Positions 1-8,088 of a stretch of DNA of 15,000 nt are shown here, piece by piece. The first letter of the stretch is position 1, and each line of letters begins with the position of its first letter. Under the pieces are notes generated by a model. It was not told the origin of the DNA, did no database searches, and was given only the letters and a program-made list of their open reading frames with translations. Made by a program: the position numbers and the translations under genes. This DNA is from Neocallimastix lanati (nom. inval.) (taxonomy: Eukaryota > Neocallimastigomycota > Neocallimastigomycetes > Neocallimastigales > Neocallimastigaceae), in assembly GCA_016946835.1 (NCBI GenBank), contig JACVTC010000055.1, positions 667,501 to 682,500 on the forward strand, in the 5' to 3' direction.

Positions 1-357
1 TTTTGATTTTAATGGTAATGTAAAATTATGCTTTTTTATTACTTCATCAATTACTTCTATTAAATGATTTTTTTCATCAGATTTTAAATTAGTTATTGGA
101 TATCGAATTAATGATATAATTAGTTCTGACGTTGTTAAAACTCTATCATGATTTTTATTATAACCTTTTACACTTTCATTTAATGATAATTCTTCCATAT
201 TTTCAGTTATATTCTTATCTTCTTGATTATTTTCATCTTCATGTATAATTTTATTATTATCATAACTATTATTTTCAAACTTATGATCATTCATAAATAT
301 TTCATTTTGATTCGGAATCGAATTTTCAGATAAATTAGTGTTATTTTTTTGAAGCAT
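1..357 (-). CDS. Asn/Glu-rich hypothetical protein, N-terminal part, runs off the left edge
   Basis: Reading leftwards from the ATG at 357-355, 119 codons stay open to the edge of the window, so only the N-terminal part is present. An in-frame TAA lies 9 bases upstream (369-367), so this is the most upstream start possible. The frame begins MLQKNNTNLSENSIP. Residues 1 to about 75 are polar, rich in Asn, Asp and Glu, and probably disordered. Residues from about 78 (sequence DRVLTTSELI) to the edge look ordered and helical, with an amphipathic stretch around LIEVIDEVIKKHNF. Such a long open frame in sequence this AT-rich is unlikely by chance, and GC is higher than in the DNA just upstream. I do not recognise the family. 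A continuous (AAT)n tract starts 13 bp upstream of the ATG and would lie in the 5' leader or promoter. Confidence 0.7.
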   Translation of the reverse strand, partial: MLQKNNTNLSENSIPNQNEIFMNDHKFENNSYDNNKIIHEDENNQEDKNITENMEELSLNESVKGYNKNHDRVLTTSELIISLIRYPITNLKSDEKNHLIEVIDEVIKKHNFTLPLKSK

Positions 358-367
358 ATATAACTTT

Positions 368-370
<3 letters not shown>

Positions 371-435
<65 letters not shown>
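371..435. repeat. (AAT)n microsatellite upstream of the left-edge gene
   Basis: About 65 bp of uninterrupted AAT repeat, roughly 21 units. Read on the minus strand it is an ATT run ending about 13 bp before the start codon at 357. A second, shorter ATA run lies at about 485-501. The rest of 358-753, between the two minus-strand genes, is A/T-only filler with two homopolymers and a small GC-richer patch at 585-625. I see no gene in it. Confidence 0.9.
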
Positions 436-541
436 TGTAATAAAATATTAAAATTTAATTAAATAAAATATATTATTATATAAAATAATAATAATAATAA
501 TAGTTAAATATGTATTTATCTTTCATTTTATTTTTCATTTA

Positions 542-543
<2 letters not shown>

Positions 544-573
<30 letters not shown>
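544..573. repeat. poly(T) tract, 30 bases
   Basis: Uninterrupted run of T on the plus strand in the spacer between the two minus-strand genes. It is an A run on the coding strand of those genes, upstream of the 357 start. Such tracts are plausible nucleosome-excluding promoter elements. A 16-base A run lies at 723-738, just after the stop of the next gene. Confidence 0.9.
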
Positions 574-576
<3 letters not shown>

Positions 577-753
577 TTTTTTAATGAAGTTGGGTCAATT
601 GGTTTAAGTCGATATGGCCTAGATACTAATTTTCTATATGTAAATATTTATATATATTTTAAATAAATATATATTAATTTATCATTAATAATAATAATGT
701 AAATTATAACTATTAATATATTAAAAAAAAAAAAAAAATGAAATACAATATAA

Positions 754-1155
754 TTACATATTTTTATTTAAACCATTTGAATTCCTTATTACTCCAGAAT
801 CTTTATCTTTTGATTTATAAGGTACACCGAAATTAGTACCGATATTTGATGGGGATTTATCTGATACATTTAAATATGAAAAACGACGATAAGAAAAAGG
901 TGATTTTCTTCTTTCTAATGGAGTTATTGGTCGTGTTGGATGTTTTAATGAAGCACGTGCTTGATTAATAATATCACAAGCTAATGGTTGTTTTGTAATC
1001 TGGCTTTGAATTAATAACGGTTTTCTTCTATTTTTGATACTGTTATTATTAAATAAAGCAAAATATGGTGTTGGATTTGTATCGTCCAAAGATTGTGCTG
1101 TCTCTAAATTTGGCGGTTGTGTATTTGTTGAAGTTTGATACAGATATGAGCTCAT
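754..1155 (-). CDS. hypothetical basic Ser/Pro-rich protein, 133 residues
   Basis: A complete frame from the ATG at 1155-1153 to the TAA at 756-754. An in-frame TAA (1191-1189) upstream leaves this ATG as the only sensible start. The base composition is clearly less AT-biased than the flanks and the codons are mixed, both supporting a real gene. The product is basic and low in hydrophobic residues, with no signal peptide or membrane segment. Residues 1-45 are Thr/Asn/Pro-rich. Residues about 55-80 carry a conserved-looking motif, IINQARASLKHPTRPITPLE, followed by a basic SPFSYRRFSYL stretch with SP/TP sites suited to proline-directed kinases. The C-terminus is Asn/Lys/Ser-rich and probably disordered. 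I do not recognise the family; a small cytoskeletal, flagellar or regulatory protein is possible but is only a guess. No intron is needed. Confidence 0.72.
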   Translation of the reverse strand: MSSYLYQTSTNTQPPNLETAQSLDDTNPTPYFALFNNNSIKNRRKPLLIQSQITKQPLACDIINQARASLKHPTRPITPLERRKSPFSYRRFSYLNVSDKSPSNIGTNFGVPYKSKDKDSGVIRNSNGLNKNM

Positions 1156-1219
1156 GTTATATTGATTTATTAAAAATTTTATATTAATTTATTTTTTAAA
1201 TTATATATTATCTAGGATA

Positions 1220-1223
<4 letters not shown>

Positions 1224-1251
<28 letters not shown>
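1224..1251. repeat. poly(T) tract, 28 bases
   Basis: Uninterrupted T run about 70 bp upstream of the minus-strand start codon at 1155 (poly(A) on that gene's sense strand). Its position fits a promoter or 5' leader element. Confidence 0.9.
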
Positions 1252-1727
1252 GGTTATATTATGCTTAGTTTAGTTTTGATTAATTTTGGTTTGTTTTAAT
1301 ATAAAATAATAACTACTTATATATATTTTATTTCACTTTAATTTTTTTTTTTTTTTTCTGATTCTTTTGTTTTAGATAATTTTTAAAATTTAAAATTTAA
1401 TTAAAAATTTTCATCTTCAATAAAATGTTTTTTTGTTGAATATTAGTACTAATAAACTTTAAAAATTTAAAAAAATTATGATAATAATAATGAAATAAAT
1501 AAAAATTGATTAAGTAATAAATATTTAATATTATGATTAATTGTATTAAAAATTATTATCAATAATTATAATAAAAAATTGAAATATATCAATAGTTATT
1601 AATTTGTTAATTGAAAAATAGTTTGGTTTTATCCACTTAAAAAGTTAAATTTAATTATATACTATACAATTATTTAAAAATATAATAATACGTAATAAAA
1701 AAATATATTTTTTATTAATAAATAATG

Positions 1728-1754
1728 AAAAAAAAAAAAAAAAAAAAAAAAAAA
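1728..1754. repeat. poly(A) tract, 27 bases
   Basis: Uninterrupted A run on the plus strand in intergenic DNA, followed by a G and another A-rich stretch. Confidence 0.9.
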
Positions 1755-2045
1755 GAAAAAAATAATATTATTAAATAATGTAAATTCTTATTTTACATTT
1801 TTAGTTTATTAATTTATTATACAATACCTAACCTTTTATTTTTGGTTATATAGATTAAGTTATTCAATAATAAAATGTTAAAAGTCAGGAATTTAGGGGG
1901 TAGAGTTGCATTTATTTGTAATATTTAATTATATTTATAATATTTATTTAATGATCAATATTAATTTAATATTATTTTTAATATTATTTATTTCTTTTTT
2001 TTTTTTTCTTTTATTATTTAAATATTTACTTTAAAAAAATAAATA

Positions 2046-2267
2046 CGGCATTTCTCCAGGTTGCATTTCGCCAAATTGAAAATTATTAAATAAATAAATA
2101 AATAAATAAAATTAAATATTGAATAAAAACAATTTTAAAATAAATTATTTTGAATTAATATTTATTTGTTTATTCATTTATTTATATCAATACTCAGCGA
2201 AATGAAATTTGGCGAAAGGCAACATTTTAATACTACGCCTCTTAGCGAAATGCAACCTGGCGAAATG
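2046..2267. repeat. foldback element with nested GCGAAATG inverted repeats
   Basis: The left arm (2049-2077) contains CCAGGTTGCATTTCGCC followed by AAATT. It pairs with two successive right arms. Positions 2206-2223 match the inner part (17 of 18 bases of GTTGCATTTCGCCAAATT, as reverse complement). Positions 2244-2267 match the outer part (22 of 24 bases). The two right arms are themselves imperfect direct repeats of the pattern GCGAAATG, five variable bases, TGGCGAAA. Between the arms lies AT-only sequence including a TAAA microsatellite. The arms are far richer in GC than the surroundings. This is the shape of a small foldback or miniature inverted-repeat transposon. The core GCATTTCGC recurs in the ends of the elements that follow. 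Confidence 0.65.
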
Positions 2268-2288
2268 TATCTCGATCATTAGAAATCT

Positions 2289-2470
2289 AGTGCTTTTCAT
2301 AATATAGCGTATTTTAACATGTAGCTTGTAAATTTAATAATTAAATAAGTAATAAATATTCTTTTTTTTATATATAATTTATTAATATTCAATTGTAAAA
2401 ATAATTTTTATAATTCCTTTTTGATAGAATATATTATTATTTCTTTTGAAATAGTTATTTAATAATATTT
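2289..2470 (+). mobile_element. repeat-family copy 1, right-truncated
   Basis: Starts with a left-end sequence (CTAGTGCTTTTCATAATATA, from 2287) that aligns with the reverse complement of the outer end of the inverted copy at 3652-3693. It continues with the family's internal sequence: AATAATTAAATAA, AATATTCTTTTTTT, ATATAATTTATTAATATTC, then GAATATATTATTATTTC. The distal segment with the ATGTATGGCTT motif is missing, so the copy is truncated on the right and abuts copy 2. It has no coding capacity. Confidence 0.55.
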
Positions 2471-2499
2471 AATTGAAAAGAATTTAGTGTAATTGGCAA

Positions 2500-2794
2500 T
2501 TGTGTATTTCATAATGTGGCGTGTTTTCATATATGGCTTGATTTTTTAATAATTAAATAAATAATTAAATAAATAATAAATATTCTTTTTTTTATATATA
2601 ATTTATTAATATTCTATAGTAAAAATAATTTTTTATAATTTTTTTTAATAGAATATATTATTATTTCTTTTGAAATATATAGTTATTTAATACTATTTAA
2701 TTAATTATTTATATATTTATGATTGTATGTAATATCTTAAAAATGTATGGCTTTATTTTAATATATATACGCCACATACTTTATAACACACGAT
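2500..2794 (+). mobile_element. complete ~295-bp element with terminal inverted repeats (MITE-like), copy 2
   Basis: The left end reads TTGTGTATTTCATAATGTGG then CGTG. The right end (2769-2794) is its imperfect reverse complement, sharing the ATGTGGCGT core and a GTGT segment. The interior is the shared family sequence ending in ATCTTAAAAATGTATGGCTT. The size, AT-only non-coding interior and TIR-like ends fit a non-autonomous DNA transposon. I cannot fix a target-site duplication because the flanks are A/T-only. The superfamily is unknown. Confidence 0.55.
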
Positions 2795-2800
2795 CCCCTT

Positions 2801-2899
2801 TGATAAATATATTATATATTTATGTATGACTGTATAGAATATCTTAAAAATGTATGGCTTAATTTAAAATATTATAGGCTTCATTGCGAAATACACGAT
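2801..2899 (+). repeat. repeat-family distal-end fragment
   Basis: About 60 bp match the distal end of copy 2 (ACTGTATAGAATATC followed by TTAAAAATGTATGGCTT). It ends in CATTGCGAAATACACGAT (2882-2899), the reverse complement of the family end ATCGTGTATTTCGCAATG. Only the right end of an element is present. It helps define the consensus end. Confidence 0.5.
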
Positions 2900-3376
2900 A
2901 CTCATATATTTCAATTTTTGAATTTTTTTCCATTTTTTGGTTAAAAATTAAATATATTTAATTTTTTATAATTTATTATTTATTTATTTATTTTTTTTTT
3001 TTTATTTATTATTTATTTTATTTATTGTATATTTAGTTAATTTATTTTTTTTCTTTTTTCTTTTTTTAATGTATAAAGTGTTTTTGAGAAAATTTTATTG
3101 ATGTTAAAAAAAAAAAAATTAACCATTTATTTATTTTTTTATTTTTATTTTGTTTAATTATGAATTAAAATTTTGTTTATAAGCCACGTTCCGAAATGCA
3201 ATATATTTAAAGTTATATAACTAAACATAAATTATATATTAATATGTTTATATTGAGGCTTTTTTATTTAAAATATTACAATACATTTTAATACATTTGA
3301 TACATATTTAAGAATATGGCTTTTGATTAAATAATTGAAAAATAATAATAAATGCCAGAATGAATTAAAAAAAGGA
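2900..3376. other. AT-only spacer with an isolated element end
   Basis: A/T filler without a gene. One GC-richer spot at 3182-3200, GCCACGTTCCGAAATGCAA, is the reverse complement of the family end TGCATTTCGCAATGTGGC with two mismatches, so it looks like a solitary right end. A short open frame here and in the following copy (from 3335) is explained by the repeat and is not called as a gene. Confidence 0.45.
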
Positions 3377-3693
3377 GATCGTGCATTTCGCAATGTGGAT
3401 TATATATTTTTTAAAGTAAAGCCATACATTTTTAAGATAATCTATACAATCATAAATAAATACATAAATAATTATTATTTTAAAAGAAATAATAATAATT
3501 ATTTATATTCTATTAAAAAAGAATTATGAAAAATTATAATTACAATTGAATATCTATAAATTATATATATAAAAAAGAATATTTATTGTTTATTTAATTA
3601 TTATTTGTTTAATTATTTGTTTAATTATTATTTATTTAATTGTTAAAAAACAAGCCACATACGAAAGTACGCCACATTGAAAAATGAACTAGA
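3377..3693 (-). mobile_element. complete inverted copy of the repeat family, copy 3
   Basis: Starts with GATCGTGCATTTCGCAATGT and continues with AAGCCATACATTTTTAAGAT and CTATACAATCATAAATA, the reverse complement of the distal part of copy 2. The interior follows in reverse order, and the copy ends with CAAGCCACATACGAAAGTAC then GCCACAT and CTAG. The outer end aligns, as reverse complement, with the left end of copy 1 over about 42 bp. Because it is inverted relative to copies 1 and 2, long transcripts of 2289-3693 could form a large stem. Confidence 0.55.
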
Positions 3694-3951
3694 TTCTTAA
3701 AAATAATACATAATATTAATTATATATAGTTAATTATATAAATTAATAATACAAATTACTGATAATAATATAGAATAAATAATAATATAAGGCTAATAAT
3801 AATAAATAAATGAATAATAAAAATAAATTAATGAATAATAATAAAACTATTAATAATAATTTATAATACTAATTATTATGAAACTAATAATGCTAATAAA
3901 TAATATTAAATTTTTTATGTTATATAATATTATGATTGTAATTTTAAAAAT

Positions 3952-4178
3952 GAAGCCATACATTTTAAGATATTCTATACAATCAAAAGTAAATATATAA
4001 ATAATTATTATTTTATAAGAAATATTAATATTTCAATTAATTATTATTAAATAACTATTTCAAAAGAAATAATAATAATATATTGTATTAAAATAGAATT
4101 ATAAAAAATTATTTTTACAATTGAATATTAATAAATTATATATAAAAAAAAGAATATTTATTATTTATTTAATTATTT
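3952..4178 (-). mobile_element. inverted copy of the repeat family, copy 4, ends degraded
   Basis: GAAGCCATACATTTTAAGAT, CTATACAATCAAAAGTAAA and TTCAAAAGAAATAATAATA, followed by the family interior, run in the same order as copy 3. Both GC-bearing terminal segments are lost. The copy directly abuts the GC-richer decayed patch that begins near 4171. The spacer 3694-3951 is A/T-only with no gene. Confidence 0.5.
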
Positions 4179-4458
4179 CCTATTTGTCACTTTTTATGAC
4201 AGGTTTCTTTTCAGTGATCTCTTGAATCATCATCGAGGGAAGAAAAACAATACTAATCTTCTCACAGATCAGGTGCTCTTTTGCACTAACAATTATGTGG
4301 TCTAGTTAACTAGAATATTTACCATGACGAGAGAATACCAACTTCATTTATAAGAAAAAACACCCTGGGAGGATGAAGATTGCCCAATATAAATTTTAGA
4401 GGTAGTCACAAGGTCTATCCAAAAACTTTATGTTCTACTGTTAACAATGAAAAATTAA
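4171..4458. pseudogene. GC-richer decayed patch, possible former coding sequence
   Basis: About 270 bp of mixed composition embedded in A/T-only DNA. On the plus strand one frame (4171-4458) has only three stops (at 4303, 4351 and 4390) and reads plausibly between them, for example NHHRGKKNNTNLLTDQVLFC and EKTPWEDEDCPI. On the minus strand another frame gives about 40 open codons containing LDHIIVSAKEHLICEKISIV. I recognise no family in either reading. The stop density is not low enough for this composition to prove coding origin. It may be the rotted remnant of an exon or transposon gene, or a non-coding RNA that I cannot identify. No tRNA or snRNA signature was found. Confidence 0.3.
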
Positions 4459-5117
4459 TATAAATAAATGTTCAAATCTATTAAATATATTGGAGAAAGT
4501 TATTTTTAACTATAATAATTTATAATTTTTATTTTTATTTATTTTTATTTTTTTTTGATATATATTTTAATATTATAATAATCCTTTCCCATGATTACTA
4601 ATATTAATATAAATATTGAAATAAAACAAATATTTTAACCATTAAAATAATGAATATTGTATAAAAATGAAAAATATATTTATAAATTTAAAAAAATAAA
4701 ATAAAATAAAATAATATAAATAAAGTTTATATCATTGTTTTGATTATATTAAAATAACATGTTTCTAGAGGTATAATCTTATTGGTATTATAAGTAAATG
4801 AACTTTATGTTATTTTACTAGTTCATGTTTTTAAAATAAAATATAATTGGAAGAACAACAGTAACAGTATATTGTTTATTCATTTGGTTGAATACACAAA
4901 TATCATGAAAAATTATAAAAAAATAAAAATATAGATAGTACTACAATATTAAATAATATTATTTTTCCATAAATTCTTTGAAATATATAATGGTAATAAT
5001 AATAATAATGATAATGATAATAAACTGAAATTCATTGCATTTATCACATAAGATAAGTATGAAGTTCATAATAACTTGACTGTCATAAAAACGACATTTT
5101 AAATTACTAAAATTTTG
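4459..5117. other. AT-rich spacer, no gene seen
   Basis: Mostly A/T with stops in all frames. A short inverted pair (ATGAAC near 4798 and GTTCAT near 4821) and an ATA/ATG microsatellite around 4992-5022 are the only structure I can point to. Confidence 0.5.
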
Positions 5118-5280
5118 TATTTTTGACATTTCAATGTAAATATATATTATATATATATATGAAAAATATGTTAAAATAGTTATATTTTTATATTTTTGAT
5201 ATTTTAATGAATATATACATTATATATATAAAAATATGAAAAGTATTAATTTTATTTTTTTGACTTTTCAATAAATATAG
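5118..5280. repeat. degenerate tandem repeat, unit about 75 bp
   Basis: The phrase TATTTTTGACATTTCAATG plus a TATA-rich stretch and GAAAAATATG recurs as TATTTTTGATATTTTAATG plus a TATA run and AAAATATGAAAAG. It recurs again as TTTTTTTGACTTTTCAATAAA. This makes about two and a half diverged copies. Confidence 0.5.
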
Positions 5281-5380
5281 ATTACTATTTTAATATAATA
5301 GCTAAAAATTTTTATATTTTGACATATTATTAATTCATAAGAAATATACATATGAATGAAAGCTTATTATTCTACTTTGA

Positions 5381-5690
5381 AAAGCTTATATAATTAAAAG
5401 AAAATAAAATTGTCACAACATTTATTGTATTAATGTCATAGTATTATTTCAATAATTTATCCATACATATAAAATAAATTTTTAAAATATTATAATATAA
5501 TTATTATTTATATAATATATATATATATATTATTAAAACTAAAAACTATACTTTATGATAAAAGTGTTAAAATATAACTATCTATTAATGTGTTTTTCAT
5601 AAAAAAATTTATTTTTATTAAAACTAAAAACTATACTTTATGATAAAAGTGTTAAAATATAACTATCTATTAATGTGTTTTTCATAATAA
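5381..5690. repeat. segmental duplication, copy A
   Basis: Copy A begins AAAGCTTATATAATTAAAAG and includes ACATTTATTGTATTAATGTC. It ends in two perfect 71-bp direct repeats at 5532-5602 and 5617-5687 (period 85 bp), each containing CTTTATGATAAAAGTGTT and AACTATCTATTAATGTG. The same order recurs, diverged, in copy B (5735-6046). Confidence 0.7.
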
Positions 5691-5734
5691 CTTCTTTTTT
5701 TCCCTTAATAAAACCCGTTATTATTCTAATTTAA

Positions 5735-6046
5735 AAAATTTATATAACTAAAAGAAAGTAAAATTGTTACAACCTTTATTGTATTAATGTTGTAGTATTT
5801 TTTTACATCAATATATATATTATAAACTTTTTAAAATATTATTATATAATTATTATATATATAATATTTTTATCTTTTATTTTTATTATTATTATTACTA
5901 TTATTATTATTACTATTATCATTATTAATAATATTATAATTATTATTATTATTATTATTTATTATCATTTGTTTTTATTAAAACTGAAACTGTTCTTTAT
6001 GATAAAAGTGTTAAAATATAACTATCTATTAATCCATTTTTCATAA
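5735..6046. repeat. segmental duplication, copy B
   Basis: A diverged version of copy A: TTTATATAACTAAAAGAAAG, then ACCTTTATTGTATTAATGTT, an expanded ATT-rich stretch (about 5881-5960), and one 70-bp copy (5977-6046) of the terminal repeat with several substitutions. Copy A carries this terminal unit twice and copy B once. The 71-bp tandem doubling in copy A is therefore probably the younger event. Confidence 0.65.
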
Positions 6047-6200
6047 TAATTTCTTTATTTCCTTAATAATCCATTTATTAATATTAATATTTTAAAAGCA
6101 TTTAATTTTTTTTAATATGTTACTTCTATATTAATTGTTAATAATTAGTATTATTATATATTCATAAAGGGTTAAATTTTAAATTTGATACTTCATAAAT

Positions 6201-6248
6201 TTTTTAGTCATAAGCACGAAAAAAAATTTTTAATCATGACCACGAAAA
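6201..6248. repeat. short imperfect tandem repeat, period 26 bp
   Basis: TTTTTAGTCATAAGCACGAA is followed 26 bp later by TTTTTAATCATGACCACGAA. The CACGAAAA cores stand out because nearby sequence has almost no G or C. The function is unknown. Confidence 0.45.
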
Positions 6249-6389
6249 TCTAAATAGATTACATTTAAAACTCATGCTGAATCCACAAATTTTATTGGTT
6301 TAATATATTTATATAAAAATTTTAAAATTTAATAAGTATTAAAAAATCAAAAAATTTAATTCAGTTATACAGAAATTTCTAGTTATAGA

Positions 6390-6390
<1 letters not shown>

Positions 6391-6460
<70 letters not shown>
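6391..6460. repeat. (ATT)n microsatellite
   Basis: About 70 bp of perfect ATT repeat (about 23 units), followed by interrupted ATT/TTTAATT repeats to about 6540. The remainder of 6541-7063 is A/T-only sequence with no gene that I can see. Confidence 0.9.
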
Positions 6461-6461
<1 letters not shown>

Positions 6462-7063
6462 TATATTATTTTAATTATTATTATTTTAATTATTATTATT
6501 ATTTTAATTATTATTATTGTTATTATTAGTATTATTATTGATAAAAAATATATTATTTTTTTTTTTACAAATAATGAAATTTTAAAAATTAATTATTATT
6601 TTTCATGTTTTATAATATAATTAATACTATTAAGTATATAAAACGATTTATGTTAATTCATATAATTATAATATATTTATATAATATTGATTATAATTGT
6701 ATAATTGTAATTACAATCTATACACAATTATATCCGAATTAATATATTATATAATTAAAAAAAGCATGACAAAATATTTCATTAATTAAATAGAGGAACA
6801 TGAAAATTTAAATTATAGTAATTTAGTCTAAATTATTGAATTTTTTTTTTGAAGAATTTCTATGTAAATTATAATCATTCCGATTAAGAAAAAAAACAAT
6901 AAAAAGTAAGATATTCATAACTTAATATATAACGTTTAATTAATATTCTTATTATATAAATATGCATTAATTAGATATTGGAAGAAATAAGTATATATAC
7001 GAAGTCATACTAAATTTATTAAAATATTATTTAATATTACCACATATTTTCTACTTAATATAT

Positions 7064-7280
7064 AAATTAATAATTTATTCATAATTATTTGTAATAATGA
7101 ATTTATTAGAAATATATATAATTATTTATATTTTTTATCAGAAAATAGCATTTAAATATAATACTAAATTGAAAATTCATAAATTAATAATTTATTCATA
7201 ATTATTTGTAATAATGAATTTATTATTTATATTTTTATCAGAAAATAGCATTTAAATATAATACTAAATTGAAAATTCAT
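7064..7280. repeat. tandem duplication of a ~100-117 bp unit
   Basis: Copy 1 (7064-7180) and copy 2 (7181-7280) are directly adjacent. They share AAATTAATAATTTATTCATA, AATAATGAATTTATTA, and TCAGAAAATAGCATTTAAAT through to TTGAAAATTCAT, and appear identical apart from a roughly 17-base insertion or deletion in the middle. The near identity indicates a recent duplication. Confidence 0.85.
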
Positions 7281-7327
7281 AATTTTTATTATACTGTTAG
7301 AATCTTAATAAAAAAAATTAGTAGTAA

Positions 7328-7399
7328 AAATATATTTTTCTATATATAACTAAATAATTAACTAAATATATTTTTCTATATATAACTAAATAATTAACT
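7328..7399. repeat. tandem repeat, period 36 bp, two copies
   Basis: The unit AAATATATTTTTCTATATAT followed by AACTAAATAATTAACT occurs at 7328-7363 and 7364-7399 without differences. It then degrades into AACTAAAT and AAAT repeats up to about 7455. Confidence 0.85.
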
Positions 7400-7455
7400 A
7401 AATAACTAACTAAATACATAAATAAATAAATAACTAAATAGTAAAATAAATAAAT

Positions 7456-8088
7456 GAAAAATACTATTATTAGAAGAGTAAATTTTATTAATTTATTTTA
7501 TTTTGTTTTATTTTTATTGATTTTATAATTTTTTGATCATATAAAAAATAAATTAAAATTTAAATCTTAAATTAAAAAAAAATAGCAAAATAAAACTTGG
7601 CGTCCTTGATTTCTGTATATTTTCCTAGTTTTATATATTAAATTTATAGAATTAATATAAATAATTATACTTCATAATATTTAATTTTTTAATTATATAT
7701 TTTGAAATATAATATATAACAATATAATAATATAATGTGATAATATTTGAATGTTATTCGAGCATTTTTTTTTTTAAAATAAAAATAAAACAATTTATAT
7801 TTGAGTATTAATTAAATAATAGAATTTTTTCTATTCAATTTATATTTATTTAATTATTTTATCAAGGAATAATTTCATGTTTTTTATTTTATAATATTTT
7901 TTATTTTATTTTTTTTTTACCAAGTTTTTTTAAATACAGATATTTCATGTTTTAAATTAATAATATTATTGGCTAGATTTATTGTTTACAGTTTTTATGA
8001 GCATTAGATATTAACTCATTGGCTGAAATTAAATTAATATATTTTTAAATTTTTTATTATTTTCGATTAAACCCATTTTCGATTAAAG
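7456..8088. other. AT-rich spacer, no gene seen
   Basis: A/T-only apart from an isolated GC-bearing patch at about 7596-7635 (CTTGGCGTCCTTGATTTCTG), which opens no meaningful frame. A short direct repeat of TTTTCGATTAAA lies at 8060-8087, immediately before the hairpin. Confidence 0.5.

Larger units (their letters stand above)
1156..2045. other. AT-only spacer, no gene seen
   Basis: Consists almost entirely of A/T, with stops in every frame. It holds poly(T) at 1224-1251 (28 bases) and poly(A) at 1728-1754 (27 bases). The first few hundred bases are the likely promoter of the minus-strand gene that starts at 1155. A small GC-richer patch at about 1883-1920 carries no readable frame. Confidence 0.6.

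Noticed and set aside
954-959. CACGTG palindrome, a possible Pho4/E-box site
   Set aside because: It lies inside the coding sequence of the 133-residue protein, 8 kb from the phosphate transporter, so there is no reason to treat it as a control site.
358-1155. One gene split by an intron across 358-753 joining the two minus-strand frames
   Set aside because: The upstream frame ends in its own TAA, the downstream one has its own ATG preceded by an in-frame stop, and no convincing donor and acceptor pair links them.
2046-2267. CRISPR-like array from repeated GCGAAATG motifs
   Set aside because: The repeats are in inverted and irregular arrangement without equal spacers, and the genome is eukaryotic.
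3335-3529. 64-codon open frame on the plus strand
   Set aside because: It lies mostly inside inverted copy 3 of the repeat family, its composition is that of the repeat (Asn, Lys, Tyr, Ile only), and the other copies do not preserve it.
4187-4450. Candidate tRNA, snRNA or SRP RNA in the GC-richer patch
   Set aside because: I found no tRNA B-box, no U1/U2/U4/U5/U6 core sequences and no consistent cloverleaf. Only weak short pairings are visible.
4171-4458. Stop codon reassignment (TAA/TAG read as Gln) to open the plus-strand frame
   Set aside because: The 133-residue gene ends at TAA and the transporter ends at TAA exactly where the family C-terminus is expected, so the genome uses TAA as a stop.
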